Part shown: positions 15,001-24,280 of the stretch, in pieces | Position numbering within the stretch: the stretch's first letter is position 1 | Layout: each line of letters opens with the position of its first letter | Assembly (NCBI RefSeq): GCF_036711975.1 | Contig: NC_091968.1 | Location: 4,216,001-4,280,000 of the forward strand | Length of the DNA: 64,000 bases | Direction: 5' to 3' | Source of the DNA: Onthophagus taurus | Lineage: Eukaryota > Arthropoda > Insecta > Coleoptera > Scarabaeidae | Translations under genes and position numbers: made by a program | The notes under the pieces: generated by a model | Seen by the model: the letters and a program-made list of their open reading frames with translations, nothing else | What the model was told of the DNA's origin: nothing | Database searches by the model: none

Positions 15001-18000
15001 TTTCCTTACATTATGCGTTTACATCACCGTTTACATGTTATATTATGCGATAGTGACTTTCATGTTTTACGGAAACACTCTGGAAGATTATCAAAGCTTT
15101 TCAAGATGTTGCATTAATTTCTTTTTGATGTTAAGTCGGTGTAATAAACCTGATGCGGGACAAACCATATGGGAACAATCCGCAAGTATCGTTATTTTTG
15201 AAAGTTTTTTGATTGTTGGGACTTTTTGGTTTATTAAAGCACAATTTTTTATGGGATGTGCTTGGTATTTAAATTCTTGTAAAAAGGAAGGGTCTGCAAT
15301 GCGGAATAATTATACGTTCCATAATTATCTGAGGGATAAATTTCAAGCGTTTAAAATTAAATGGAGGCTAAGGTAAGTCTTTAATCCTTAATTATTTGAT
15401 ATATCATAAAGTGAGCTTACCTTGGACTTAATTTTTCTTCATATTTAGTTTTCCACTGTTGGAAAAGATTAATTATTATTGAAAAAAAACTAAATATTGT
15501 TAGAAAAGACTAAATTCTGCTGGCAGAAGATTAAATACTGTTTAAGCACACTAAATATTGCTGGCAGAAGACAAAATACTGTTGGCAAAAGACTAAATAC
15601 TGTTAAAATAGACTAAATACTGCTGATAAAACACTAAATATTGCTAGCAAAAGATTAAATACTGTTGGAAAAGACTAAATACTGTTGGCAAAAGACTGAA
15701 TACTGTCAAAAAAGACTAAATACTGCTGACAAAACACTAAATATTGCTAGTAACAGATTAAATACTGTTGGAAAGGACTAAATACTGATGGCAGAAGACA
15801 AAATACTTTTGGAAAAGATTAAATATTATTGAAAAAAAATTAAATATTGTTAGAAAAGACTAAATTCTGCTGGCAGAAGACTAAATACTGTTTAAGAACA
15901 CTAAATATTGATGGCAGAAGACTAAATACTGTTAGCAAAAGACTAAATACTGCTAACAAAACACTAAACATTGCTAGCAACAGATTAAATACTGTTGGAA
16001 AAGACTAAATACTGATGGGAGAAGACAAAATACTTTTGGAAAAGATTAAATATTATAGAAAAAAAACTAAATATTGTTAGAAAAGACTAAATTCTGCTGG
16101 CAGAAGATTAAATACTGTTGAAGAACACTAAATATTGCTGACAGAAGACAAAATACTGTTGGCATAAGACTAAATATTGTTAAAATAGACTAAACACTGC
16201 TGACAGAACACTAAATATTGTTAGCAAAAGATTAAATACTGTTGGAAAAGACTAAATACTGATGGCAAAAGACTAAATACTGTCAGAAAAGACTAAATAC
16301 TGCTGACAAAACACTAAACATTGATAGTAACAGATTAAATACTGTTGGAAAAGACTAAATACTGATGGCAGAAGACAAAATACTTTTGGAAAAGATTAAA
16401 TATTATTGAAAAAAAAACTAAATATTGTTAGAAAAGACTAAATTCTGCTGGCAGAAGACTAAATACTGTTTAAGAACACTAAATATTACTGACAGAAGAC
16501 AAAATACTGTTCGTAAAAGACTAAATACTGTTAAAATAGACTAAATACTGCTGACAGAACACTAAATATTGCTAGCAAAAGATTAAATACTGTTGGAAAA
16601 GACTAAATACTGATGGCAGAAGACTAAATACTGTCAGAAAAGACTAAATACTGCTGACAAAACACTAAACATTGATAGTAACAGATTAAATACTGTTGGA
16701 AAAGACTAAATACTGATGGCAGAAGACAAAATAATTTTGGAAAAGATTAAATATTATAGAAAAAAAACTAAATATAGTTAGAAAAGACTAAATTCTGCTG
16801 GCAGAAGATTAAATACTGTTGAAGAACACTAAATATTGCTGACAGAAGACAAAATACTGTTGGCATAAGACTAAATATTGTTAAAATAGACTAAACACTG
16901 CTGACAGAACACTAAATATTGCTAGCAAAAGATTAAATACTGTTGGAAAAGACTAAATACTGATGGCAGAAGACTAAATACTGTCAGAAAAGACTAAATA
17001 CTGCTGACAAAACACTAAACATTGATAGTAACAGATTAAATACTGTTGGAAAAGACTAAATACTGATGGCAGAAGACAAAATACTTTTGGAAAAGATTAA
17101 ATATTATTGAAAAAAAAACTAAATATTGTTAGAAAAGACTAAATTCTGCTGGCAGAAGACTAAATACTGTTTAAGAACACTAAATATTACTGACAGAAGA
17201 CAAAATACTGTTCGTAAAAGACTAAATACTGTTAAAATAGACTAAATACTGCTGACAGAACACTAAATATTGCTAGCAAAAGATTAAATACTGTTGGAAA
17301 AGACTAAATACTGATGGCAGAAGACTAAATACTGTCAGAAAAGACTAAATACTGCTGACAAAACACTAAACATTGATAGTAACAGATTAAATACTGTTGG
17401 AAAAGACTAAATACTGATGGCAGAAGACAAAATAATTTTGGAAAAGATTAAATATTATAGAAAAAAAACTAAATATAGTTAGAAAAGACTAAATTCTGCT
17501 GGCAGAAGATTAAATACTGTTGAAGAACACTAAATATTGCTGACAGAAGACAAAATACTGTTGGCATAAGACTAAATATTGTTAAAATAGACTAAACACT
17601 GCTGACAGAACACTAAATATTGCTAGCAAAAGATTAAATACTGTTGGAAAAGACTAAATACTGATGGCAGAAGACTAAATACTGTCAGAAAAGACTAAAT
17701 ACTGCTGACAAAACACTAAACATTGATAGTAACAGATTAAATACTGTTGGAAAAGACTAAATACTGATGGCAGAAGACAAAATACTTTTGGAAAAGATTA
17801 AATATTATTGAAAAAAAAACTAAATATTGTTAGAAAAGACTAAATTCTGCTGGCAGAAGACTAAATACTGTTTAAGAACACTAAATATTACTGACAGAAG
17901 ACAAAATACTGTTCGTAAAAGACTAAATACTGTTAAAATAGACTAAATACTGCTGACAGAACACTAAATATTGCTAGCAAAAGATTAAATACTGTTGGAA

Positions 18001-21000
18001 AAGACTAAATACTGATGGCAGAAGACTAAATACTGTCAGAAAAGACTAAATACTGCTGACAAAACACTAAACATTGATAGTAACAGATTAAATACTGTTG
18101 GAAAAGACTAAATACTGATGGCAGAAGACAAAATAATTTTGGAAAAGATTAAATATTATAGAAAAAAAACTAAATATTGTTAGAAAAGACTAAATTCTGC
18201 TGGCAGAAGATTAAATACTGTTGAAGAACACTAAATATTGCTGACAGAAGACAAAATACTGTTGGCATAAGACTAAATATTGTTAAAATAGACTAAACAC
18301 TGCTGACAGAACACTAAATATTGCTAGCAAAAGATTAAATACTGTTGGAAAAGACTAAATACTGATGGCAGAAGACTAAATACTGTCAGAAAAGACTAAA
18401 TACTGCTGACAAAACACTAAACATTGATAGTAACAGATTAAATACTGTTGGAAAAGACTAAATACTGATGGCAGAAGACAAAATACTTTTGGAAAAGATT
18501 AAATATTATAGAAAAAAAACTAAATATTGTTAGAAAAGACTAAATTCTGCTGGCAGAAGATTAAATACTGTTGAAGAACACTAAATATTGCTGACAGAAG
18601 ACAAAATACTGTTGGCATAAGACTAAATATTGTTAAAATAGACTAAACACTGCTGACAGAACACTAAATATTGCTAGCAAAAGATTAAATACTGTTGGAA
18701 AAGACTGAATACTGATGGCAGAAGACTAAATACTGTTTAAGTATTGGAAAAGACTACAGTCGTTAGATTTGCAAAATTTATGTCTATTAAGTTTGACACA
18801 CGATTTCTAAAAAAAGTAGTACAGCACCCTTGGCAAGTAATTCTAAAAGATGGCCTGTTTAGTCAAGTCTAATTAGAACTAACACTAGACCGAGAACTAG
18901 AAACATTTGGGTTTAGCCACACCTCTCAAGACGGCTAAACCCGAATGATTCAAGTTGTAGGTCTTGTGTTAGTGCTAGTGATAGTGCAAGTGTAAAACTA
19001 GAACTAGAAAGTATCGGGATTAACCCAACCCGGAATTTACAACCCACCCTCTGCTCCAAGCCCAACGCGACATTTAAGAAATTCACACTGGTTTAAATGT
19101 TAATTAACCTAACTCAAGTGGAATTACTACACAAAATTCTGAAATAAATTAGTAAATTAGGTGGATCCGAATGTAACCTTTAAAGAGGGGGGCCCCACCC
19201 CGCCCCACAGAATCGAGTGTTGTAGCAGCAATTTTTAAATCTGTAATGAAAGGGACACAGAAAGATATCACTCAACAGCAGAATAGTTTCAGTAGATAGT
19301 CTTCAGCCAGTATTATTGTAATCTCCAAGTACTTGGTAGTGTTTTAGCAGCAATATATAGTCTTCTAAAAGCATTAAATAGTTTTTGCCAACAATATCTA
19401 GCTTTCTCCAAGCAATTAGTAGTCTTTCCAACAATATTTAGCATTCTGGAAGTAGTTGAAATAGTCTTTAGGAAACAGTATCTTGTCTTTCCAAGCAGAT
19501 AATAGTTTCTCCCAGCAGTATTTAGTCTTTTCCAAGCAGGTCGCACTCTTTTCTAGTAGTATATAGCTCTCTGAAAGCAGTAAGTCTTATGGCAGTAGTA
19601 TCTCGCCTTTCTAATCAATTTGTAGTTGTTTGTTAGCACTATCTAGTCTTCTCCAAGCAGATTGTAATCTTTTCCACCAGTATCTAGCATTTTGGAAACA
19701 GTAGGTACCTTTTTTGGAGAGTATATCTCTTCTTTCCAAGTAGTTATTAGTCTTTTCCAGTAGTATTTAGCATTCTGGCACCATTAGCTAGCTTTTTGGG
19801 AAGCATATCTCTTCTTTCCAAGCGGTTATTAGTCTTTCTAGCAGTATTTAACATTCTGGAAGCAGTAGTAGCTTTTTGGAAAGCATATCTTTTTTCCAAA
19901 CAATTATTAAAGTCTTTGAAAGCTGTAAGTAGTCTTAGAAGCTGTATTCCGCGTGTCCAAGTAGATCAGAACCTTTAACAGCAGTGTTTAGCGTTCTGGA
20001 AGCAATAGGTATTATTTTAAAAACAGTATCTAGTCTTTTCCAAGTAATTTGTGGTCTTTTCTGCAGTATCTAGCATTTTAGGTAACTTTTTGAAATAGTA
20101 TTTCCTCTTTCCAAGCAGTTCTTAGTCTTTAACTAGCAGTATTTAATCTTCTGATAGCAATAATTAGTCTTTTGTCAACGGTATCTAGCATTCAGGAACC
20201 AATAAGTTAAAGAGGGGGATAGGACATCATGGCAGAAAACAAAATACTTTTGAAAAAGATTAAAGATTATTGAAAAGAAGTAAATACTGTTAGAAAAGAC
20301 TAAATTCTGCTGGCAGAAGACTAAGTACTGTTTAAGAACACTAAATACTGCTGACAGAAGACAACATACTGTTGACAAAAGACTAAATTCTGTTAGAAAA
20401 GACTAAATAATGCTGACAGAAGACTAAAAACTGCTGGAAGAAGAATAAAAACTGCTGACAAAAAACTAACTACTGTTGGAAATGCTTAATACTATAGAAG
20501 TCACAAATCAAACAACTAAAGTCGTTAGTTTTGCAAAAAAAAATTTTAGTTTTATTGAGTTAAGGTTGAAAGAAGTTATGTCTATTAAGTTTGACACACG
20601 ATTTCTAAACAAAGGAGTAGTACAACATCCTTGGCAAGTAATTTTAAAAGATGGCCTGTTTAGTCAAGTTTCCAAAATGGTACACACTTGCCATTTGTCT
20701 TTTCATAAAAAATATTATTGCCTGTTTTTCTGCAAAAAAACACGTTATTTAAAAAATTCATACTTCCGTATGCTATTTGTATTTACTCTTTATTTCCTCT
20801 TAACTTTGTTAGAAGATGTGCAACTCAATATCTACGAACTACAAAATGTGGTTTCAACAAGATGGTTTCTTTTATGTCTTGCAAAACGATTGTTTCGTTT
20901 CGAATAAGGTTAACCTAAAGACAAAATTAAACAAAAGGAATTATTAATTTTATTGCATTGTCTTAAAACTAAATAAAAAAACTAAATTTTTCCTAGTTGT

Positions 21001-24000
21001 GCAAATCTCTTTGCATTTATTTCTTCTGCTGCTGTATAAAGATTGTGGCGCAGTTCGGCAAGATTTTCAATCGCAAAATAGGAACCCCGTTGGCTAGACC
21101 AGAGTGTTATTGCTTATTATTTCCGTAAAACATTGAGGAAAATGTTCAGAGATTTGCATACACTTCTACAAATACTGCAATTTGGTTGAAAAAGATGGAT
21201 TAGTTAACTGATTCCAGAAAGTTCAGAATCAGTTCTAAGTATTTAGACAACGTTGAGGTTAGACTTTATTCTATTGTCATACTTACAATAGATTCTGAAA
21301 GATTCTTGTGTTATTCAAAGCTGCATTTTGAAACTTTCCAAACCTATTCCATTTGCATTATTACACTTTTTGGCAAATACTAAAACTTATCAGACTCAGT
21401 TTTGAGTGTTCACATAAAATTATGCAAGTTGGCAGGAACTGTTTCCAGAAATTATTATTGTAATTACTTCTTTCCATCTTTATATTTAGTTACAAAGTAA
21501 TTTAAGCTATGTGTAGTTAGTAGATGAATAGATTTTCATTAGGCTCAACCGATTTCAAATACTTATATGTTAGTACTTCAAATCGGTTGAGCCTAAATAA
21601 AATCTATCCATCTACTAAATACACATAGTTTTATTACTTTGTAACTGTTTCCAGAAAGTTCAGAATCATTCTAAGTGCTTAGACAACGTTGAGGTTGGTG
21701 TTATTGAAAGCTGCGTTTTGAAACAAATTTAGGTTATGATTGGACCGGCTGTCTTTTCAGTGAATATTTCCAAACCCATTTGCATTATTACATCTCAGGG
21801 CAAACACCACAACATTTCAGAATCAGTTATAAGCGTTTACATAAAATTGATTCCGGAAAGTTCAGAATCCGCGAATCTGGGTTGGATAGCCGCACGTCTT
21901 TTAAGACGGCTAAACCCGAATGATTCTAGTTCTAGGTCTTGTGTTAGTTCTAGTGATAGTGCTAGTGTAAAACTAGAACTAACACTAGACCTAGAACTAG
22001 AAACATTCAGGTTAAGCTGTCTTTAAAGACGTGCGGCTACACCCAAATGATTCTAGTTTTAGGTATAGTGTTAGTTTTACATAGTAACAGTGCTAGTGTA
22101 AAACTATAACTAACACTAGGCCTAGAACTAGAAACATTCGGGTTTAGCCACACGTCTCTCGAGACGGCTAAACCCGATTGATTCTAGTTGTAGGTCTTGT
22201 GTTAGTGCTAGTCTAAAACTAGAACTAGCACCAGACCTAGAACTAGAAAGTATCGGGTTTAACCTAACCCGAAATTTATAACCCACCCTCTGCTCCATGC
22301 CCAATCCGACATGAGAAATTCGCACTGCAAATGTTAATTAACCTAACTCAAAGTGGAATTTCTACGCAAAATTCTGAAATAAATCAGTAAATTAGGTGGA
22401 TCCGAATGTAACGTTTAAAGAGGAGAGCCCTACTCCCCTCTAAAAAGATATGTCGCATCTGGGTGACAAAGAATCGAGTGTTGTAGCAGCAATTTTTAAA
22501 TCTGTAATGGAAGGGACAGAAAGATATCACCCAACAGAAGAATAGTTTCAGTAACTAGTCTTCAGCCAGTAGTATTGTAATCTCCAAGCACTTAGTAATG
22601 TTTTGGCAGCAGTGTATAGTTTTCTGAAAGCATTAAATTGTCTTTGCAAACAATATCTAGCTTTCTCCAAGCAATTAGTAGTCTTTCCAACAATATTTAG
22701 CATTCTGAAAGTAGTTAATAGTCTTTTGGAAACAGTATCTTGTCTTTCCAAGCAAATTGTAGTTGTTTGCTAGCACTATCTAGTCTTCTCCAAGCAAACT
22801 GTAATCTTGTCCACCAGTATCTAGCATTTTGGAAGCAGTAGGTACCTTTTTTGGAGAGCATATCTCTTCTTTCTAAACAGTTATTAGTCTTTTCCAGTAG
22901 TATTTGACATTCTGGAAGCATTAGGTAGCTTTTTGGGAAGCATATTTCTTCTTTCCGAGCAGTTACTAGTCTTTTCTAGCAGTATCTAACATTCTGGAAG
23001 CAGTAGGTAGCTTTTTGAAAAGCATATCTCTTTTCCAAACAATTACTAAAGTCTTTGAAAGCAATAAGTAGTCTTGGAACCAGTATTCCGCCTGTCCAAG
23101 TAGGTCAAAACCTTTAACAGTAATGTTTAGCATTCTGGAAGCAATAGGTATTATTTTGAAAACAGTATCTAGTCTTTTCCAAGTAAGTTGTGGTCTTTTT
23201 CTGCAGTATCTAGCATTTTAGAAGCAGTAGGTAACTTTTTGAAATAGTATTTCCTCTTTCCAAGCAGTTTTTAGTCTTTTACTAGCAGTATTTAATCTTA
23301 CGTATCAATCTCGCTAAAGATAGTCTTTTCTCGTATATTTTTATTTAGCATCAATCTGCACTGCCCCAGATCTGCACGGTTGTTTATACAAGACACAAAC
23401 ACATATAGGTTAGATTAAAGATAAGATATAAGGCACAAAAAAGAATCTAAGTTATTAAATTATTCATTAAATAAGTTTTTTAATTTGTAGATTATATTTT
23501 ATGAATAAACACCAAAGATATCAAAAACGTCGAGAACGTGGTGGCCAATCAGATACGAATTATATAACTCCAGCCCCAGATTGTTACCGTTATCATAACG
23601 CGGTTTATTTAAGTGAGTGGCGCTTAAAGAAGCAAGAAGAAGTCACCACAGCTTATCTTAGAAACACCTATGTGAGAGAAAGAAACTCTAGACCTTCAAA
23701 AATAGACTTAGAATTTATGCGGGATATTGCCGAATTAGGAATTGGGCCAAAACCTTTCCGGCAAGATTTGTATTTTGAACAAAGACTTCCCGCCACTGAT
23801 TACACGACCACCATCGTTGTTCCCGATGAAAAAATCCGCACGATGGCGCGTATTACAGAAAAAATGTTGCATTGGAGAGGGAAAGAAGATAAAGATGTAA
23901 AAGTGGAGCTTAAAGATTTATCCGAAATTTCAAAAGAAGAAAAATCGAAGAATTTGAAAAAGGAGTGTTTTAAGACTATTGGAACGATGCAAAGTAGGCA

Positions 24001-24118
24001 ATTACAAGGAATGTTGGTTATTTTGGAGATTAGTAACGATGTTATTGATTCGTTAGCTCAAAAATTATTAGGAACTTTTACGTATGATCAAGAATGTTGT
24101 TGTGATAATAAAAATTAA
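3..24118 (+). CDS. Polycystin-1-like protein, 3' part of gene (5' end outside window)
   Basis: Thirteen exons: 3-197, 247-567, 624-797, 856-1023, 8216-8440, 8499-8639, 8700-9049, 9101-9325, 9374-9791, 9848-10065, 13988-14525, 14576-15372, 23491-24118. They total 4398 nt in one frame with GT/AG junctions, giving 1465 visible residues. Exons 1-4 look like the extracellular region before the GAIN/GPS module. Residues ~287-315 hold a GPS-like stretch ([10 protein letters not shown]), then a membrane helix (~330-354), then a PLAT domain (~362-515, with WSDCSG and RPEWYC). Further helices follow in exons 8-10. Exon 11 is a polycystin extracellular domain; exon 12 holds five or six helices of channel type; exon 13 is a charged cytoplasmic tail. 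This order is that of polycystin-1 family proteins, which sense or adhere at membranes with PKD2-type channels. No PKD2-like LGD filter is seen. Family is confident; the orthologue is not. Confidence 0.88.
1060..8155. repeat. 362-bp satellite array filling polycystin intron 4
   Basis: About fourteen units, interrupted by a LINE at 2938-5450. A landmark (GCGAATTTTGAAAATTATCG) recurs near 1062, 1423, 1787, 2147, 2510, 2873, then 5755, 6117, 6470, 6832, 7194, 7557 and 7918, mostly 360-364 bp apart. One interval is 353 bp because of a small deletion. Short open frames inside it repeat the same peptide and are not genes. The array occupies nearly all of the intron 1024-8215; the last ~60 bp before the acceptor at 8216 are unique. 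Confidence 0.9.
2938..5450 (-). mobile_element. 5'-truncated, internally deleted non-LTR retrotransposon (jockey/I-like)
   Basis: Read on the minus strand, 5432-5217 encodes the end of an AP-type endonuclease (VYHPPNGD, then MGDCN). 4876-4205 and 4162-3425 encode reverse transcriptase ([15 protein letters not shown], then thumb). The RT frame jumps from the palm start (GGIKRLLN) straight to the YADD strand, so the fingers/palm segment carrying the usual PQGS motif is missing. Stops and shifts separate the pieces. The 3' end carries AATAAA followed by an ATT-rich tail. A TCAAATA repeat at 2931-2937 and 5451-5457 matches the interrupted satellite unit and is the likely target-site duplication. 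It is a dead copy. Confidence 0.85.
10080..13580. repeat. ~174-bp satellite array filling polycystin intron 10
   Basis: Around sixteen diverged units. The landmark TTTTGCTCTCAGATG recurs roughly every 165-178 bp from about 10200 to 13550, with conserved blocks such as TTGTAGCAAATTTTACCC and TATTCGAAAATCTGAAAA. The array begins right after the splice donor at 10066 and is interrupted by an inverted-repeat element at 11418-12140. It shares no obvious sequence with the 362-bp satellite of intron 4. Confidence 0.88.
11418..12140. mobile_element. 723-bp non-autonomous DNA transposon with GTTCGTTG-type termini
   Basis: Starts AGCTTTGTTCGTTGAGACTG and ends with its near-exact inverse complement (TCCCAACGAACAAAGCT). 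It is flanked by ATT on both sides (11415-11417 and 12141-12143), where neighbouring satellite units have a single ATT. The motif CCAACGAAC recurs inside the right end (near 12030 and 12072) as subterminal repeats, together with many TGCACT motifs. No transposase is encoded. A 3-bp duplication would fit a PIF/Harbinger-like element, though the usual target there is TWA. Confidence 0.75.
13640..13900. repeat. CTAG-rich hairpin repeat, two cores
   Basis: Two copies of the hairpin core (near 13650 and 13758, with GGGTTTAGCCGTCTTGAGAG and its inverted arm). They are linked by CTAG-rich flanks that pair with each other (TTAGTTCTAGTG against CACTAG and similar). It lies at the end of polycystin intron 10, about 90 bp before the acceptor at 13988. 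Confidence 0.75.
15440..18765. repeat. GACTAAATACTG minisatellite with a 702-bp higher-order repeat
   Basis: Long run of ~22-bp units built on GACTAAATACTGNTGNNAAAA. From about 16040 the units form a higher-order pattern: the variant ACTGTTCGTAAAAG recurs at about 16506, 17208 and 17910, exactly 702 bp apart. The ACTAAATATAGTTAG and ATTATAGAAAA variants follow the same spacing. Copies are almost identical, so expansion is recent. It occupies the start of the 8.1-kb polycystin intron 12. Confidence 0.9.
18765..18875 (+). mobile_element. Fragment of a mariner-type element
   Basis: The stretch with AAGTTTGACACACGATTTCT and CCTTGGCAAGTAATTCTAAA is shared with 20510-20670 and 61590-61750. The 61.6-kb copy continues into recognisable transposase sequence. 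Only about 110 bp survive here, wedged between the minisatellite and a hairpin repeat. Confidence 0.55.
18866..19035. repeat. CTAG-rich hairpin repeat copy
   Basis: One hairpin core in reversed orientation (GGGTTTAGCCACACCTCTCA then GACGGCTAAACCCG, about 18908-18945) with CTAG-rich arms on either side. Confidence 0.7.
19035..20200. repeat. Duplicated intronic block A with inverted minisatellite
   Basis: A block that begins with a unique stretch (ACCCACCCTCTGCTCC, then GTGGATCCGAATGTAAC) and continues into the ~22-bp minisatellite on the opposite strand, read as TAGTCTTTCCAAGCAG units. The same order recurs at 22270-23310. Together they are a diverged segmental duplication inside polycystin intron 12. 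Short frames inside it are repeat translations. Confidence 0.75.
20215..20475. repeat. Short plus-strand block of the ~22-bp minisatellite
   Basis: Returns to the orientation seen at 15.4-18.7 kb (AGACTAAATTCTGCTGGCAG units) immediately after the inverted block, so minisatellite orientation switches twice within 5 kb. Confidence 0.75.
20476..21120 (+). pseudogene. Mariner-like transposon remnant
   Basis: 20476-20907 is open for 143 codons but is a degenerate copy of the sequence at 61570-62000. The end of this piece (about 20812-20870) aligns with the 61.8-kb copy, which reads WFQQDGCPVHYA, a mariner DDD/DDE-type motif; here the motif itself is disrupted. 20960-21110 is the inverse complement of about 62040-62200 (the TTTGCACAACTAG end), so the copy has been rearranged by an inversion. 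No function is expected. Confidence 0.6.
21489..21645. repeat. Near-perfect 157-bp palindrome
   Basis: Left arm starts GTTACAAAGTAA and ends GGCTCAACCGATTTCAAATA; after a ~10-bp spacer the right arm is its inverse complement, ending TTACTTTGTAAC. Only about ten mismatches are seen over ~72 bp arms. Sequence on both sides (CCAGAAAGTTCAGAATC) is also duplicated. No ORF. It resembles a snapback-type miniature element inside polycystin intron 12. Confidence 0.75.
21880..22270. repeat. CTAG-rich hairpin repeat cluster, three cores
   Basis: Three hairpin cores near 21888, 22006 and 22136, separated by ~120 bp. Each is flanked by TTCTAGTTCTAGGTCTTGTG-type arms and their complements. The cluster abuts duplicated block B. 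Confidence 0.75.
22270..23310. repeat. Duplicated intronic block B
   Basis: Second copy of the block at 19035-20200, with the same unique start followed by the inverted ~22-bp minisatellite. It ends about 180 bp before the last polycystin exon. Differences are small deletions and substitutions. Confidence 0.75.
24107..24112 (+). terminator. Candidate polyadenylation signal of the polycystin-1-like gene
   Basis: AATAAA lies just before the stop codon at 24116-24118. No other copy is seen before the convergent pyruvate kinase A gene, whose stop is at 24281. The two 3' UTRs share at most about 160 bp. Confidence 0.35.
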
Positions 24119-24265
24119 TGTTTGTGTTCAAAAATGCTTTAATTAGATTATTGTTACATCTTTTTGAGTATATAAAAGTGATAATTAATTAATATCGATG
24201 TTATTTTCTGATTACTTTATAGCATTTATTTCTATTTTTTTGGAATTTTCCTTGGTTTGAATGAC

Positions 24266-24271
24266 TTTATT
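24266..24271 (-). terminator. Polyadenylation signal of pyruvate kinase A
   Basis: AATAAA on the minus strand 10 bases after the TAA stop at 24283-24281. Confidence 0.5.
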
Positions 24272-24280
24272 CTTAGTATT

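Noticed and set aside
15440..18765. Regular short spacing suggestive of a CRISPR array
   Set aside because: Units are contiguous ~22-bp minisatellite repeats with no unique spacers, in an animal intron.
23501..24118. A separate small gene starting at ATG 23501
   Set aside because: The frame extends upstream to a splice acceptor at 23491 whose phase matches the donor at 15372; it is the last exon of the polycystin-1-like gene.
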